Assembly (NCBI GenBank): GCA_002428265.1
Contig: DIUR01000034.1
Span: 1 to 64,000 of the forward strand
DNA length: 64,000 nucleotides
Direction of reading: 5' to 3'
Source: Bacteriovoracaceae bacterium UBA6153
GTDB taxonomy: Bacteria > Bdellovibrionota > Bacteriovoracia > Bacteriovoracales > Bacteriovoracaceae
Shown here in pieces: positions 51,366-60,216 of the stretch. Position numbers and translations under genes: made by a program. How positions within the stretch are numbered: the stretch's first letter is position 1; each line of letters begins with the position of its first letter. The notes beneath the pieces are model-generated. The model worked only from the letters and a program-made list of their open reading frames with translations, ran no database searches and was not told where the DNA came from.

Positions 51366-52166
51366 TTAAAGGTGGCTTCCACAAAACTTACAGTAAGTAG
51401 CATTCTCTTCATGCCCTTCCCTACTGCAATTTGGACATGCAATATTTGTGACTTTATTATTCCTCGATAATTCCGCTGTCACGATTCCAGTAGGAACAGC
51501 AATGATGGCATAACCACTGATCATAAGTAGCGATGCTAACGTTTTCCCCAACGGAGTTGCCGGAGCGATGTCTCCGTAGCCGACAGTCGTCATTGTAACA
51601 ATCGCCCAGTAAATGCTGGTTGGTATATCAGTGAATCCACTTTCAGGACTCTCCACCATATACATCATTGCACCCGATACTGTGACCAAAATAATAATCG
51701 AAAAAAAGAAAACCATGATTTTATAGCGACTCATGCGCAAAGCTTGAATAATGAGAGACCCTTCTTCAAAATAAGTTCCTAACTTAAAAATCCTAAAGAC
51801 TCTTATGAGTCGGACAGAACGAAGAATTAAAAGTGATTGAGCTCCGGGCAGAACAAAAAGTAAAAAAGTCGGTATCACTGAGAAAAAATCGATAAGCCCA
51901 AAAAAGCTAAAAGCATAGCTCATTGGCTGCCTTACTGAATAAAGCCTTAGGAAATACTCAATAGTAAAAATGGCCGTAAAAAAGAGTTCAAGATAAAGGA
52001 AAGTATAACCGTATTGCTCGCGAATAACCGGAATGCTTTCGATAATGACTGCAATAACACTGATAAGAATTAAAACAATAAGAGCAACGTCAAAAATCTT
52101 TCCAGCTCTCGTCTCGCTCTCAAAAATAATTGTATGAAGTTTTTGTTTCAGTGTCGGACTTTTCAT
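51366..52166 (-). CDS. Voltage-gated-type K+ channel with zinc-ribbon tail
   Basis: 266 residues. S1-S4 (about 22-135, with an S4-like LILRSVRLIRVFRIFKL) are followed by S5, the pore with TMTTVGYGD and S6. This is the KvAP-like ion_trans layout. The cytoplasmic end carries a zinc ribbon, CPNCSREG ... YCKFCGSHL, at about 243-265. It overlaps the MFS gene by four bases (ATGA). Confidence 0.88.
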   Translation of the reverse strand: MKSPTLKQKLHTIIFESETRAGKIFDVALIVLILISVIAVIIESIPVIREQYGYTFLYLELFFTAIFTIEYFLRLYSVRQPMSYAFSFFGLIDFFSVIPTFLLFVLPGAQSLLILRSVRLIRVFRIFKLGTYFEEGSLIIQALRMSRYKIMVFFFSIIILVTVSGAMMYMVESPESGFTDIPTSIYWAIVTMTTVGYGDIAPATPLGKTLASLLMISGYAIIAVPTGIVTAELSRNNKVTNIACPNCSREGHEENATYCKFCGSHL

Positions 52167-53353
52167 ATCATTAATCCGTGTTTGCTCGCCTTAGCAGCTC
52201 TCATGGCCAGGATAAAGGCCAGTGTAGATGTCACCAGTCCAGAAATTAAAACAGCATGCCATCCGAAATTTTGCTGAAGCTTAACTGAAATAAAAGAGCC
52301 CACTGCAAAAAAGGTAAACATTCCCGTCATAAAGATAGCATTGATGCTTGACCTAGCTTTTGCTTCAAGAGAGAAGATGATGGTCTGGTGAGACACAAGT
52401 GCGATCTGCATTCCTAAGTCAAATACAACTGCTCCAAGAGCTAGCACAACTAAAGATGTCTGAATCGCCAGCATCGCTCCAAAAGAGACGAATACTAAAA
52501 TAGCACCTAAGATAATTCCCTTGTAAGGACTTTGATTGTCTGCCATTTTTCCAGCATAAGGTGCCACTAAAACGCCGGCCGCTCCAGCTATTCCAAAAAG
52601 ACCGATATGGGTGGGGCTAAGATTAAAGGCAGGGCCTCCAAGATAAAAAGATAAATTTGTCCAAAAGGCGCTAAAAGCAAAACCTAAAAGTCCTTGAGTA
52701 AAGAGTGAAGATCTCAGTTTTTTCTTTGTACTAAAATGATGAATGAGGGACTTCAGCAAAGTGCCGTATGAGGATTTACCACTGGCCTCAACACTTGGAA
52801 CTTTTCTAACAATGACGAGAGTAAAGATTGTCGATAAAATAGCGAAGATAATAAAAACTGATCGCCATCCGCCAAATCCGGCAATTAATCCAGACAATGT
52901 CCTAGAGCAAAGAATCCCCATGAAAAGTCCACTCATGACTAGACCTAGAACTTTTCCCCTACTCTTTACTTCTGCCAGGTCTGCACTAAATGCGACAAAG
53001 TCCTGGGCCACAGTGGCCAGAAGTCCAATGAACATACTGGCAAATAAAATCGCTATCCAGTGAGTTGAAACTGCTGCAAGAACCAACGAAATAATTAAAA
53101 AAATCTGCTTGATAATAATGAGCTTTTTCTTAGAAACAATATCGCCAAGTGGGATTAAAAAAAATAATCCTAATGCATAACCAATTTGAGTAAAACTGGC
53201 GATTAAACCAATATTTCCAGTCGTCGTGTTTAAATCTCTGCCTAAAGTTTGAAGAAGTGGTTGGTTGAGATAGATACATGAGACGGCCACACCTGTTGCA
53301 ATGGCCATGAAAGTAAAGAGAGTGTCACCTGAAAAAGCACGAGAGTTGTCCAT
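52163..53353 (-). CDS. MFS transporter (YnfM/CynX-like)
   Basis: 396 residues, 12 TM helices. LGLFFLIPLGDIVSKKKLI is the loop 2-3 motif A and the TM helices are typical of the DHA1-type drug/sugar efflux group. Substrate unknown. It precedes the K+ channel with a four-base overlap, so both are from one transcript. A long-loop hairpin in front of its ATG may end the rnk transcript. Confidence 0.85.
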   Translation of the reverse strand: MDNSRAFSGDTLFTFMAIATGVAVSCIYLNQPLLQTLGRDLNTTTGNIGLIASFTQIGYALGLFFLIPLGDIVSKKKLIIIKQIFLIISLVLAAVSTHWIAILFASMFIGLLATVAQDFVAFSADLAEVKSRGKVLGLVMSGLFMGILCSRTLSGLIAGFGGWRSVFIIFAILSTIFTLVIVRKVPSVEASGKSSYGTLLKSLIHHFSTKKKLRSSLFTQGLLGFAFSAFWTNLSFYLGGPAFNLSPTHIGLFGIAGAAGVLVAPYAGKMADNQSPYKGIILGAILVFVSFGAMLAIQTSLVVLALGAVVFDLGMQIALVSHQTIIFSLEAKARSSINAIFMTGMFTFFAVGSFISVKLQQNFGWHAVLISGLVTSTLAFILAMRAAKASKHGLMI

Positions 53354-53357
53354 AAAA

Positions 53358-53407
53358 GGCCCTGAGGTTAATTATCGTGATTTTACAAAATAATAGATCT
53401 CAGGGCC
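53358..53407 (-). terminator. Long-loop hairpin between rnk and the MFS gene
   Basis: GGCCCTGAG (53358-53366) and CTCAGGGCC (53399-53407) are perfect 9-bp arms around a 32-base loop, followed on the minus strand by TTTT and the MFS ATG at 53353. It may end the rnk transcript or limit read-through into the transporter. Confidence 0.5.
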
Positions 53408-53417
53408 ATTTTTTAAT

Positions 53418-53786
53418 CTAGTAAACTTCCAGAATCTTTAATCTTTTGACTTTACCGTCAGGGAACATCCAATTGATTTCCTGATCGACTTGTAGCCCTA
53501 TCAGTGCTGAGCCCAATGGGGCCAAAACAGATACTTTCCCCGCAGTAAAATCTGCATCTTCAGGATAAACAATAGTAATCACCATTGTTTTGTCTTCATT
53601 TATAACTTTGAACTTAAATTTTGAGTTCATTTGCACTAGTCCTTTAGGGATAGCGTTATCATCAATAATTTTTGCTCTATCAAGTTCGACTTCTAAATTT
53701 TCAAATTCTGAAGAGTTTTGAAAACTAAGAATATGTCTAAGTCTTAAGTAATCACGCTCTGTCATTAAAATTACATCTTCGTTCAT
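53418..53786 (-). CDS. rnk: Rnk-type regulator of nucleoside diphosphate kinase (GreA fold)
   Basis: 122 residues from the ATG at 53786 (AGGAG upstream); a longer frame lacks a site. The C-terminal GreA/GreB domain is clear: VQMNSKFKFKV, TIVYPEDADFTAGKVSVLAPLGSALIGLQVDQEI and W-F-PDG. Rnk binds RNA polymerase and antagonises Gre factors or affects Ndk levels. The gene follows the glutamate-synthase-like gene by ten bases. Confidence 0.88.
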   Translation of the reverse strand: MNEDVILMTERDYLRLRHILSFQNSSEFENLEVELDRAKIIDDNAIPKGLVQMNSKFKFKVINEDKTMVITIVYPEDADFTAGKVSVLAPLGSALIGLQVDQEINWMFPDGKVKRLKILEVY

Positions 53787-53796
53787 AAACACTCCT

Positions 53797-55299
53797 TTAA
53801 TTTGTAGCAGTGATTTCTGCATATGATTTAATACTAGAATCATGAACTCTTTTAAATAAATGAGCTCTATTCAATTCTTTATGAGATTTAAGTCCCATCG
53901 CTCCTAAAATTTCTGAAACAACTTTTACTGTTTCGTTATGATAATTTTTAACTCTTAAACTTTTAGTTGGAACATGCACACCTGCACTCAATGATGGGTC
54001 TTGAGTGGCAATTCCTGTCGGGCATGAGTTCGTGTTACATCTCAATGCCTGAATGCATCCTAGTGCCATCAGCATTGACCTAGCAGAGTAAACGACATCG
54101 GCGCCAAGACTAATTAAACGAATCACATCAAAGGCGCTGGCGATCTTTCCACTAGCGATAATGGTGATTTGTTTTCTTAATCCAACAGCAGAGAGTTTAT
54201 CGGCAACATAGATAAGTGCATCTTTTCCTGGGGTTCCTATATTATTAGAAAACTCTAGAGGAGCGGCCCCGGTTCCACCTTCAGCGCAGTCGACAGCAAT
54301 GAAGTCAGGGTAAAGCTGAAGCTTCACCATACTTTTTAAAAGATCATCAAACTCTTCTGCATGTCCTAAGCACAATTTTATTCCAACTGGTTTTCCCCCG
54401 CATAAACATCTAAGTCTATGGAGGAAAATCATCATCGAGTCAGCATCATGAAAAGCGCTGTGCCCCGGAGGAGAATTGACATCTTTATTAAGCGGCACAT
54501 TTCTAATCAGAGAGACTTCTTTGGTAACTTTTGAAGCTGGTAGCATTCCGCCGTGACCAGGCTTTGCACCTTGAGAGAGCTTTAGCTCAATCATTTTAAC
54601 TTCAGGGCGAAGTGCATTGAGCTTAAAATAATCAGCATCGAAATTTCCATCAGCATCACGGCAACCAAAATAACCAGTCCCTATCTGCCAGATGAGATCT
54701 CCACCGTTTTTTAAATGATGAGGAGAGATTCCCCCTTCTCCAGTATTGTGAGCAAAGCCTCCAAGCTTCGCACCACTATTGAGAGAGAGAATCGCATTTT
54801 TAGAAAGCGCTCCATAACTCATGGCCGAGATATTTAATATCGATGCTGAATAAGGTTGAAAGCAAAGATTGCTTCCAATTTTTATGCGAAGATCTTCAGG
54901 TTTAATCACCGTCGGATACATTGAGTGCTTAACAAACTCGTAACCTTCTTCATAAAAATTTTGTTGAGTTCCAAATGGAATTGTATCAACCTGTTTTTTT
55001 GCACGCTGATAAACGATAGACCTTTGCTCACGGCTAAAAGGTTTTCCATCTGTATTTGATTCAACAAAATATTGATTAATTTCAGGCCTGATCTCTTCAA
55101 AGAGATATCGCAAATTTCCAACGATAGGATAATTTTTTCTTATCGCATGGGAATTTTGCAAAACATCTCTCAACCCAATTGCTGATAGAGGCAATGCGAG
55201 AACCAAAAATATAAGGCCTAGTGGCATATAAACTGCGAAGCCTATAGACACTGCACATACCAATATTAGGTATGCGTAGAAGATTTTTTTCATAATCAT
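53797..55299 (-). CDS. FMN-binding glutamate-synthase-like protein
   Basis: 500 residues (ATG at 55299 or, with better spacing to AGGA, at 55293). Two N-terminal TM segments (about 3-45) precede the glutamate synthase central domain: NISAMSYGALSKNAI, GEGGISPHHLKNGGDLIWQIGTGYFG, AVDCAEGGTGAAPLEF, and CNTNSCPTGIATQDP, the last with cysteines used for the Fe-S cluster in GltS relatives. There is no glutaminase domain, so it probably oxidises or reduces a substrate with FMN. Its true substrate is unknown in this family. Confidence 0.88.
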   Translation of the reverse strand: MIMKKIFYAYLILVCAVSIGFAVYMPLGLIFLVLALPLSAIGLRDVLQNSHAIRKNYPIVGNLRYLFEEIRPEINQYFVESNTDGKPFSREQRSIVYQRAKKQVDTIPFGTQQNFYEEGYEFVKHSMYPTVIKPEDLRIKIGSNLCFQPYSASILNISAMSYGALSKNAILSLNSGAKLGGFAHNTGEGGISPHHLKNGGDLIWQIGTGYFGCRDADGNFDADYFKLNALRPEVKMIELKLSQGAKPGHGGMLPASKVTKEVSLIRNVPLNKDVNSPPGHSAFHDADSMMIFLHRLRCLCGGKPVGIKLCLGHAEEFDDLLKSMVKLQLYPDFIAVDCAEGGTGAAPLEFSNNIGTPGKDALIYVADKLSAVGLRKQITIIASGKIASAFDVIRLISLGADVVYSARSMLMALGCIQALRCNTNSCPTGIATQDPSLSAGVHVPTKSLRVKNYHNETVKVVSEILGAMGLKSHKELNRAHLFKRVHDSSIKSYAEITATN

Positions 55300-55579
55300 T
55301 CCTGAAAATAAATTTAAGATATTAAAATAGAGATAAGTGCGCGTGACTGGTCTATAACCCAGCCCTAACTAGACTGTGATAGATTTTCTTGAAGAGATTT
55401 GGAATAAAACTGTATGGTTAAAGCTCATGATCGGATCTTATCATAAAAAAAGAATGTTTCAATTCTAAACTGCATGTGACCGATAACACAGCTCTGGTAC
55501 TTTAAATAAATTCATTTAGGACTTAGGTTCTCACTATTTTAAGGTTATGATTTTATGAGAATTTTATCAAGGAAACGCC

Positions 55580-56425
55580 ATGAAATATTTAATGCTCCTC
55601 TCTTTCATTACTCTTTGTTCATGCTCACATCAAAAAGGCCTTGAAGAAGTAGCGGTTGTTAAAAAAGAAGATATTATTCCCGTCAATTATCCTACCCCAA
55701 AGACCATTGAAGAAGCTATTAACTCCCCCTTTAGAACTCCTTCGTTTAAAGAACGAGACATTTATAGACACCCATTTGATACATTAACTTTTTTCGGGGT
55801 GAAGTCTTCGATGAAAGTTTTAGAAATTACTCCGGGAACTGGATGGTACACAGAAATCCTCGCTCCCTTTTTAAGTGAAAAAGGACAGTACGTGATGGCA
55901 GGGAATGCAGCGAACTCCCCAGCTCCAAGATCCTCACATATTGCAGAGTGGTCGATTAGGCATCCAGAAGTTGCAGGCAAGATGTTGTCATCTACTTTCA
56001 ACCCAAAAGATGATCCCGCTGCCCTAGGCGCACCATCATCAATGGATATGGTACTTACTTTTAGAAATGTTCACAACTGGATGGCCGGAGGAACACAAGA
56101 CGCTGCCTTTAAAGCTTTTTTCTCAGTCCTTAAAAAAGGAGGGATCCTAGGCGTTGTTGAACACCGTGCCCCCGAGTCGTGGAGTGATGATCCTAAAGCG
56201 CAAAAAGGTTATGTAAAAGAAAGTGAGGTTATTAATATGGCCAAAAAAGCAGGATTTAAATATTTGGGAAAATCAGCTGTGAACTCTAATCCATTAGACA
56301 CGAAAGATTATTCTAACGGCGTCTGGACTCTACCGCCAACGTACACTTTAAAAGATAAAGACCGTGAAAAATACCAAGCAATTGGAGAGAGTGATAGAAT
56401 GACTTTAAAATTTTCTAAACCTTAA
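55580..56425 (+). CDS. Lipoprotein-type SAM methyltransferase (COG4798-like)
   Basis: 281 residues. Lipobox TLCSC at about 12-16 after a short signal. The methyltransferase motif I is VLEITPGTGWYTEIL; the later MDMVLTFRNVHNWMAGG and GGILGVVEHRAP match motifs of class I enzymes in the COG4798 group. Secreted methyltransferases of this kind are common in bacteria but of unknown substrate. SD: AAGGAAA upstream of the ATG. The 280 bases before it (55300-55579) hold no gene. Confidence 0.8.
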   Translation: MKYLMLLSFITLCSCSHQKGLEEVAVVKKEDIIPVNYPTPKTIEEAINSPFRTPSFKERDIYRHPFDTLTFFGVKSSMKVLEITPGTGWYTEILAPFLSEKGQYVMAGNAANSPAPRSSHIAEWSIRHPEVAGKMLSSTFNPKDDPAALGAPSSMDMVLTFRNVHNWMAGGTQDAAFKAFFSVLKKGGILGVVEHRAPESWSDDPKAQKGYVKESEVINMAKKAGFKYLGKSAVNSNPLDTKDYSNGVWTLPPTYTLKDKDREKYQAIGESDRMTLKFSKP

Positions 56426-56567
56426 GTTTTTTCTATTTAGAGGGACTGTTTTTCGCAGCGCCATACTTAACTAATGTTAAGAATTTATTAGATCTATTAA
56501 AGACCTTTTTATCTTCTTGCTTAAGTCATTCTCCCCCCATATAAAACCCCTCTCAAGGGGAATCAAA

Positions 56568-57470
56568 ATGCGTTGTTTATTAGCTCTTTCATTTGTTCTA
56601 ACTCTCGCCTCATGTGCTCCGAAATCTTCAGGTTCAAAAATCCATCTACTCGATGGAACTATTATCAATGGCTCTCTTGTAAAAGCCAATGATCCTCTCG
56701 CTGCCAGTACTGTAGGAATTTTTAATACAGATCTCAACTACATCTGCACTGGAACTCTTATTGCTCCTAATATCGTCATGACAGCTGCTCACTGTGTTCC
56801 TGAAAAGGCCGCACATACAAAAATCATTTTCTCCCTTGATGTCGACAATACAATGAACTCTCGCGAGCCGGATGTTTTAGCTGAATATGTTCTTCCAGTG
56901 ACAGACTTTAAAGTCTCACCTGTCTGGGACCCGAAAAATGAAACACTAGAGATCAACACTGGAGATATCGCTTTATTAAAATTCAAAGGTGCCATTCCGT
57001 CAGGATATAAACCGGCAACATTTTTAAAAGATCCTTCTGTTATTAAAATCGGAACAGTGGTGACATTAGCTGGTTTTGGTGTTGATAATGTGGATATCTC
57101 AAAAAAGATTGATCCAAAAAAATACCCTAATATGGAAGAGGCCCTGGAATACGGTGAAGTTGTTTGTGATGAAGAAAATAATGGAAAGTATAAAAACTGC
57201 TATAAAGTCGAAATGACTGGAGACGGTGTTCTTCGCACAACTGAAGCTCCTATTAACTTTGTTCACGAAACAGAAGTAAGTCTCAATGAACGCAAGTCAG
57301 GCACATGTAGTGGAGACTCTGGCGGCCCGGCATTTATTAAAACAGCTGAAGGCCTTTTCGTCTTTGGAGTTACAAGCAGAGGAAGTCTACTTTGCAGCGA
57401 AGTGGGTATGTATACAAACGCTCTTGCCTACAAAAAATGGATTGAAGAGACTATAAAGTCTCTTCAATAA
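56568..57470 (+). CDS. Trypsin-like serine protease lipoprotein (S1)
   Basis: 300 residues from the ATG at 56568 with lipobox TLASC after the signal. The triad is visible: His in TAAHC, Asp in TGDIALLKF, Ser in GTCSGDSGGPAF. Typical trypsin-like fold with cysteines for two disulfides. Attached to the outer membrane or secreted, it would digest protein; such S1 proteases are abundant in Bdellovibrio-like predators. The gene ends eight bases from the convergent large gene. Confidence 0.92.
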   Translation: MRCLLALSFVLTLASCAPKSSGSKIHLLDGTIINGSLVKANDPLAASTVGIFNTDLNYICTGTLIAPNIVMTAAHCVPEKAAHTKIIFSLDVDNTMNSREPDVLAEYVLPVTDFKVSPVWDPKNETLEINTGDIALLKFKGAIPSGYKPATFLKDPSVIKIGTVVTLAGFGVDNVDISKKIDPKKYPNMEEALEYGEVVCDEENNGKYKNCYKVEMTGDGVLRTTEAPINFVHETEVSLNERKSGTCSGDSGGPAFIKTAEGLFVFGVTSRGSLLCSEVGMYTNALAYKKWIEETIKSLQ

Positions 57471-57477
57471 AAATTTA

Positions 57478-60042
57478 TTATTTCAACTTCTCATAATTTC
57501 TAAAGTAGGCCTTAGTCAGTTTAGTGAAAATAGAATCGTTTTCATCAGGCTCGGTTAAGGCCCTATCTCTTTCTTGCTGGGCCCTAATGGCATCGTTTAT
57601 ACGTTGTTGATCATCGTTTCTTGCCAAGGCCCTCTGATCTACAGCAGACGCCTTATCCGATGACGAATCAGATGATCCACCTCTAAAAGATCCTGCTGAA
57701 GAGCCTCTAAAGCCACCTGCGCCACTATATCCTGATCCTGATGATGAAGCATATCCTCCCGAAGAAGAAGCTGCTGTTGAGCTCCCCGCTTTATTTGCTG
57801 AACTTCCATCTCCTGAAGAGCTTGAATTAGTAGACGCGCCCGAAGAGGCCCCTGATGCAAACAATGACCCGGCGGCCATTGCAGATTTTGGACTCACTTT
57901 GGCGGCCATCTTTTTTGAAAAAGAGTCGAAGCTTTTTTGGTCACTAGCAAGCTGATCTTTACTCTTACCTTTATTAAGAGCAGCTATCTTCTGATTTGAT
58001 TTTTGAATTTTATCATTCGCATTTTTAGAATACTTTACAGCTGAGGCCGCTCCATTTAGATTATTTCCGGAGATCGCCCCTCCTTTTAAATAAGAGATAA
58101 GCCCATTTGATGCAACTGATAGAGCGCCAGCAGAGTTCGCACCTGCTCCCTGTGAAAGGGCAAGTTTATTAAGTGATGGTATAGCAGACTCCGCACCAGC
58201 ATTTTGAAGATTTCTTGCGTTTGAATCTAGCGTATCAGTACCTAAAGTCTGAGTATTTCCATTATTTTTAGCGACAACTGTTGAACTATTAATCCTAGTT
58301 CCTTTTCCTAATCCTTTCATGAGTTTTTCATAATTTTCTATAAGAGCTTGTCTTCTCAATAATAGAGTTGCCAGTTTACTTGAATCAGATGCAATAAGCG
58401 GCTTAATCAACTCTGCAATGTATTTGAAGTAATGTTGACGGTGATGAGTCTGTCCTATAACGAGATCAGAATTATTCCACTTATCGCTTAAGTAAACTCC
58501 CATCTCGTCACCAAGAGAGTCTTTAATACCAACAGCGTCTAAAAACTTTTTCGCACTTTCTGTGACTCGGGCATATTCTGGAATAACTATTTTTGGAGCT
58601 TGGACTGGCAACAGCGGTGTTCTACAAATGTCATCATTACACGTCCACTCAGTCTCATTGTTGATCTTCATAACATGTTCGGCGTATGCGATAGCGGCCT
58701 TCTCGTCGATACCGTGATTAGTTGGTCTGTTCGCAATAAAGTTTTGTGAATATGGAGAAGTTGTTACATAAATGGCCCAAAATTTATTAAGGGCGATATT
58801 CTCCAACTCCTTAGCTGATTTTCCTTTATTAGCAGGATCTTCTGTTACTGCTTTCAGTTGCGTATTATAAAATGCCTTACTATCAAGATAAGTAGGTGTA
58901 CCCGACGGATTGATCTCACCGACCATTATGCGTGCAGACTCTTTAAAAAAATCATCGGAACGCCCAAGGTGATCAAAAGTAGATTGCACATAATCTTTAC
59001 CGTCTTTCGCGTCCGATGGACACATAACACCATAGTCAGTAATTAATTTTTTTACAGGTATCGTGCATTCCTCAAGAGGAGTCAGCCAATCGTATGATGA
59101 ATCAGGTGAAGTTGGAAAAAAGATATTAATCTCCTGATCCATAATATTAATAATTCTTATTAATCTCTCATTCATCTCTTTTGATGGAACAGGTGCCATT
59201 GTATAAAGTGCTTTCAAGTCTTCAACAGGCACTCTTTCAAAGAGTGGAAGGTTGGTTGTAATCATCATACAAGAAGCCGTTTTTAATTCACATGAGCCTG
59301 GCACTGGATCGGGAACGTCTTCACAAGAAGAAGAGTCTTCATTGCAGACTCTTTTTGTTCTCGCACAATCTTTAGTCGATTTAGTACAGGCATTATTTGA
59401 AATGCTTCGGCTGGTGTCGATGCCTGACAAACACTGTCCGTAAGCGGCCATTAATTTCTTATCTTCAGCAATGGTGTCTTCTTGGGCTTTTAAAACAGCT
59501 GCAAGCAGCTCTTCTCTTGAGCCAATTCTCGAGATAGATTCAGATGATTTTTCACCCTGACTCAAGCTTGAACCCGACATACTATCGATAATAATATTTA
59601 GTACCTCAATTTGCATTTGAAGGGCACCGGTCTGAACATCGTATTCATTTGTATTGTTTAATTCAGTGATTTTTGCTTTGATTTCTTGCTGCTTTTTAAG
59701 AGAAATTGTATTTCTTGTTTTCTCTGCTGCAACGTACTTTTCTACGGCAGTCCACCAGTTCTTATAAGTGACGGGTGGAACTCCACCGACTGGTTTACAT
59801 AGCTTGCTACTAATTTCAGAATCGGCCCAGATAAATGCAGTAAGGTCTAAATTTTTTTGATTATAGTCCGCCTCACTTAATGGATCATCGGCCGGAGCTT
59901 CTGCAGAGAGACCATTATATTCAGCAAATACATCAGTGGCCTTTGAAAAACTATTGGCCAGTTGAACATCGTCTGCGGCCTTGGCGTATTGCCCGGGCCA
60001 TGTCTGCATGATGATTGAGAGAACTATTATTGCTATTTTCAT
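57478..60042 (-). CDS. Large secreted protein with Ser/Gly-rich C-terminal domain
   Basis: 854 residues from the ATG at 60042, which follows AAGGA; a signal peptide (1-22, cut after AKA). The body is helical with Cys pairs (CTKSTKDC, CNEDSSSCEDV, CELKTASCMM). The C-terminal quarter is low complexity (many SSG, GGS, SGSS and Ala runs) and ends in a charged segment (DENDSIFTKLTKAYFRNYEKLK). I do not recognise a family. A surface or secreted structural protein is a guess from the composition. It ends beside the trypsin-like gene. Confidence 0.6.
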   Translation of the reverse strand: MKIAIIVLSIIMQTWPGQYAKAADDVQLANSFSKATDVFAEYNGLSAEAPADDPLSEADYNQKNLDLTAFIWADSEISSKLCKPVGGVPPVTYKNWWTAVEKYVAAEKTRNTISLKKQQEIKAKITELNNTNEYDVQTGALQMQIEVLNIIIDSMSGSSLSQGEKSSESISRIGSREELLAAVLKAQEDTIAEDKKLMAAYGQCLSGIDTSRSISNNACTKSTKDCARTKRVCNEDSSSCEDVPDPVPGSCELKTASCMMITTNLPLFERVPVEDLKALYTMAPVPSKEMNERLIRIINIMDQEINIFFPTSPDSSYDWLTPLEECTIPVKKLITDYGVMCPSDAKDGKDYVQSTFDHLGRSDDFFKESARIMVGEINPSGTPTYLDSKAFYNTQLKAVTEDPANKGKSAKELENIALNKFWAIYVTTSPYSQNFIANRPTNHGIDEKAAIAYAEHVMKINNETEWTCNDDICRTPLLPVQAPKIVIPEYARVTESAKKFLDAVGIKDSLGDEMGVYLSDKWNNSDLVIGQTHHRQHYFKYIAELIKPLIASDSSKLATLLLRRQALIENYEKLMKGLGKGTRINSSTVVAKNNGNTQTLGTDTLDSNARNLQNAGAESAIPSLNKLALSQGAGANSAGALSVASNGLISYLKGGAISGNNLNGAASAVKYSKNANDKIQKSNQKIAALNKGKSKDQLASDQKSFDSFSKKMAAKVSPKSAMAAGSLFASGASSGASTNSSSSGDGSSANKAGSSTAASSSGGYASSSGSGYSGAGGFRGSSAGSFRGGSSDSSSDKASAVDQRALARNDDQQRINDAIRAQQERDRALTEPDENDSIFTKLTKAYFRNYEKLK

Positions 60043-60216
60043 GGTCGTGATCCTTGCTACTAAATCATTAATTATTAAGATTTTAGCATAATCAGTGTTT
60101 ATCACGACCTTTAAATAACAGTTTATCTACTTACTTACTGAAGATCTGAGTTTACGGCAATATCTGGCCGTGCAGGCGACATTTCTCACTGCCCAGATTA
60201 ATAGGCATGGTCAATA

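Noticed and set aside
57639..57860. 73-codon frame inside the Ser/Gly-rich region
   Set aside because: Same strand but another frame of the repeat-rich end of the 854-residue gene; the Gln/Leu-rich translation is an artefact of repeated codons.
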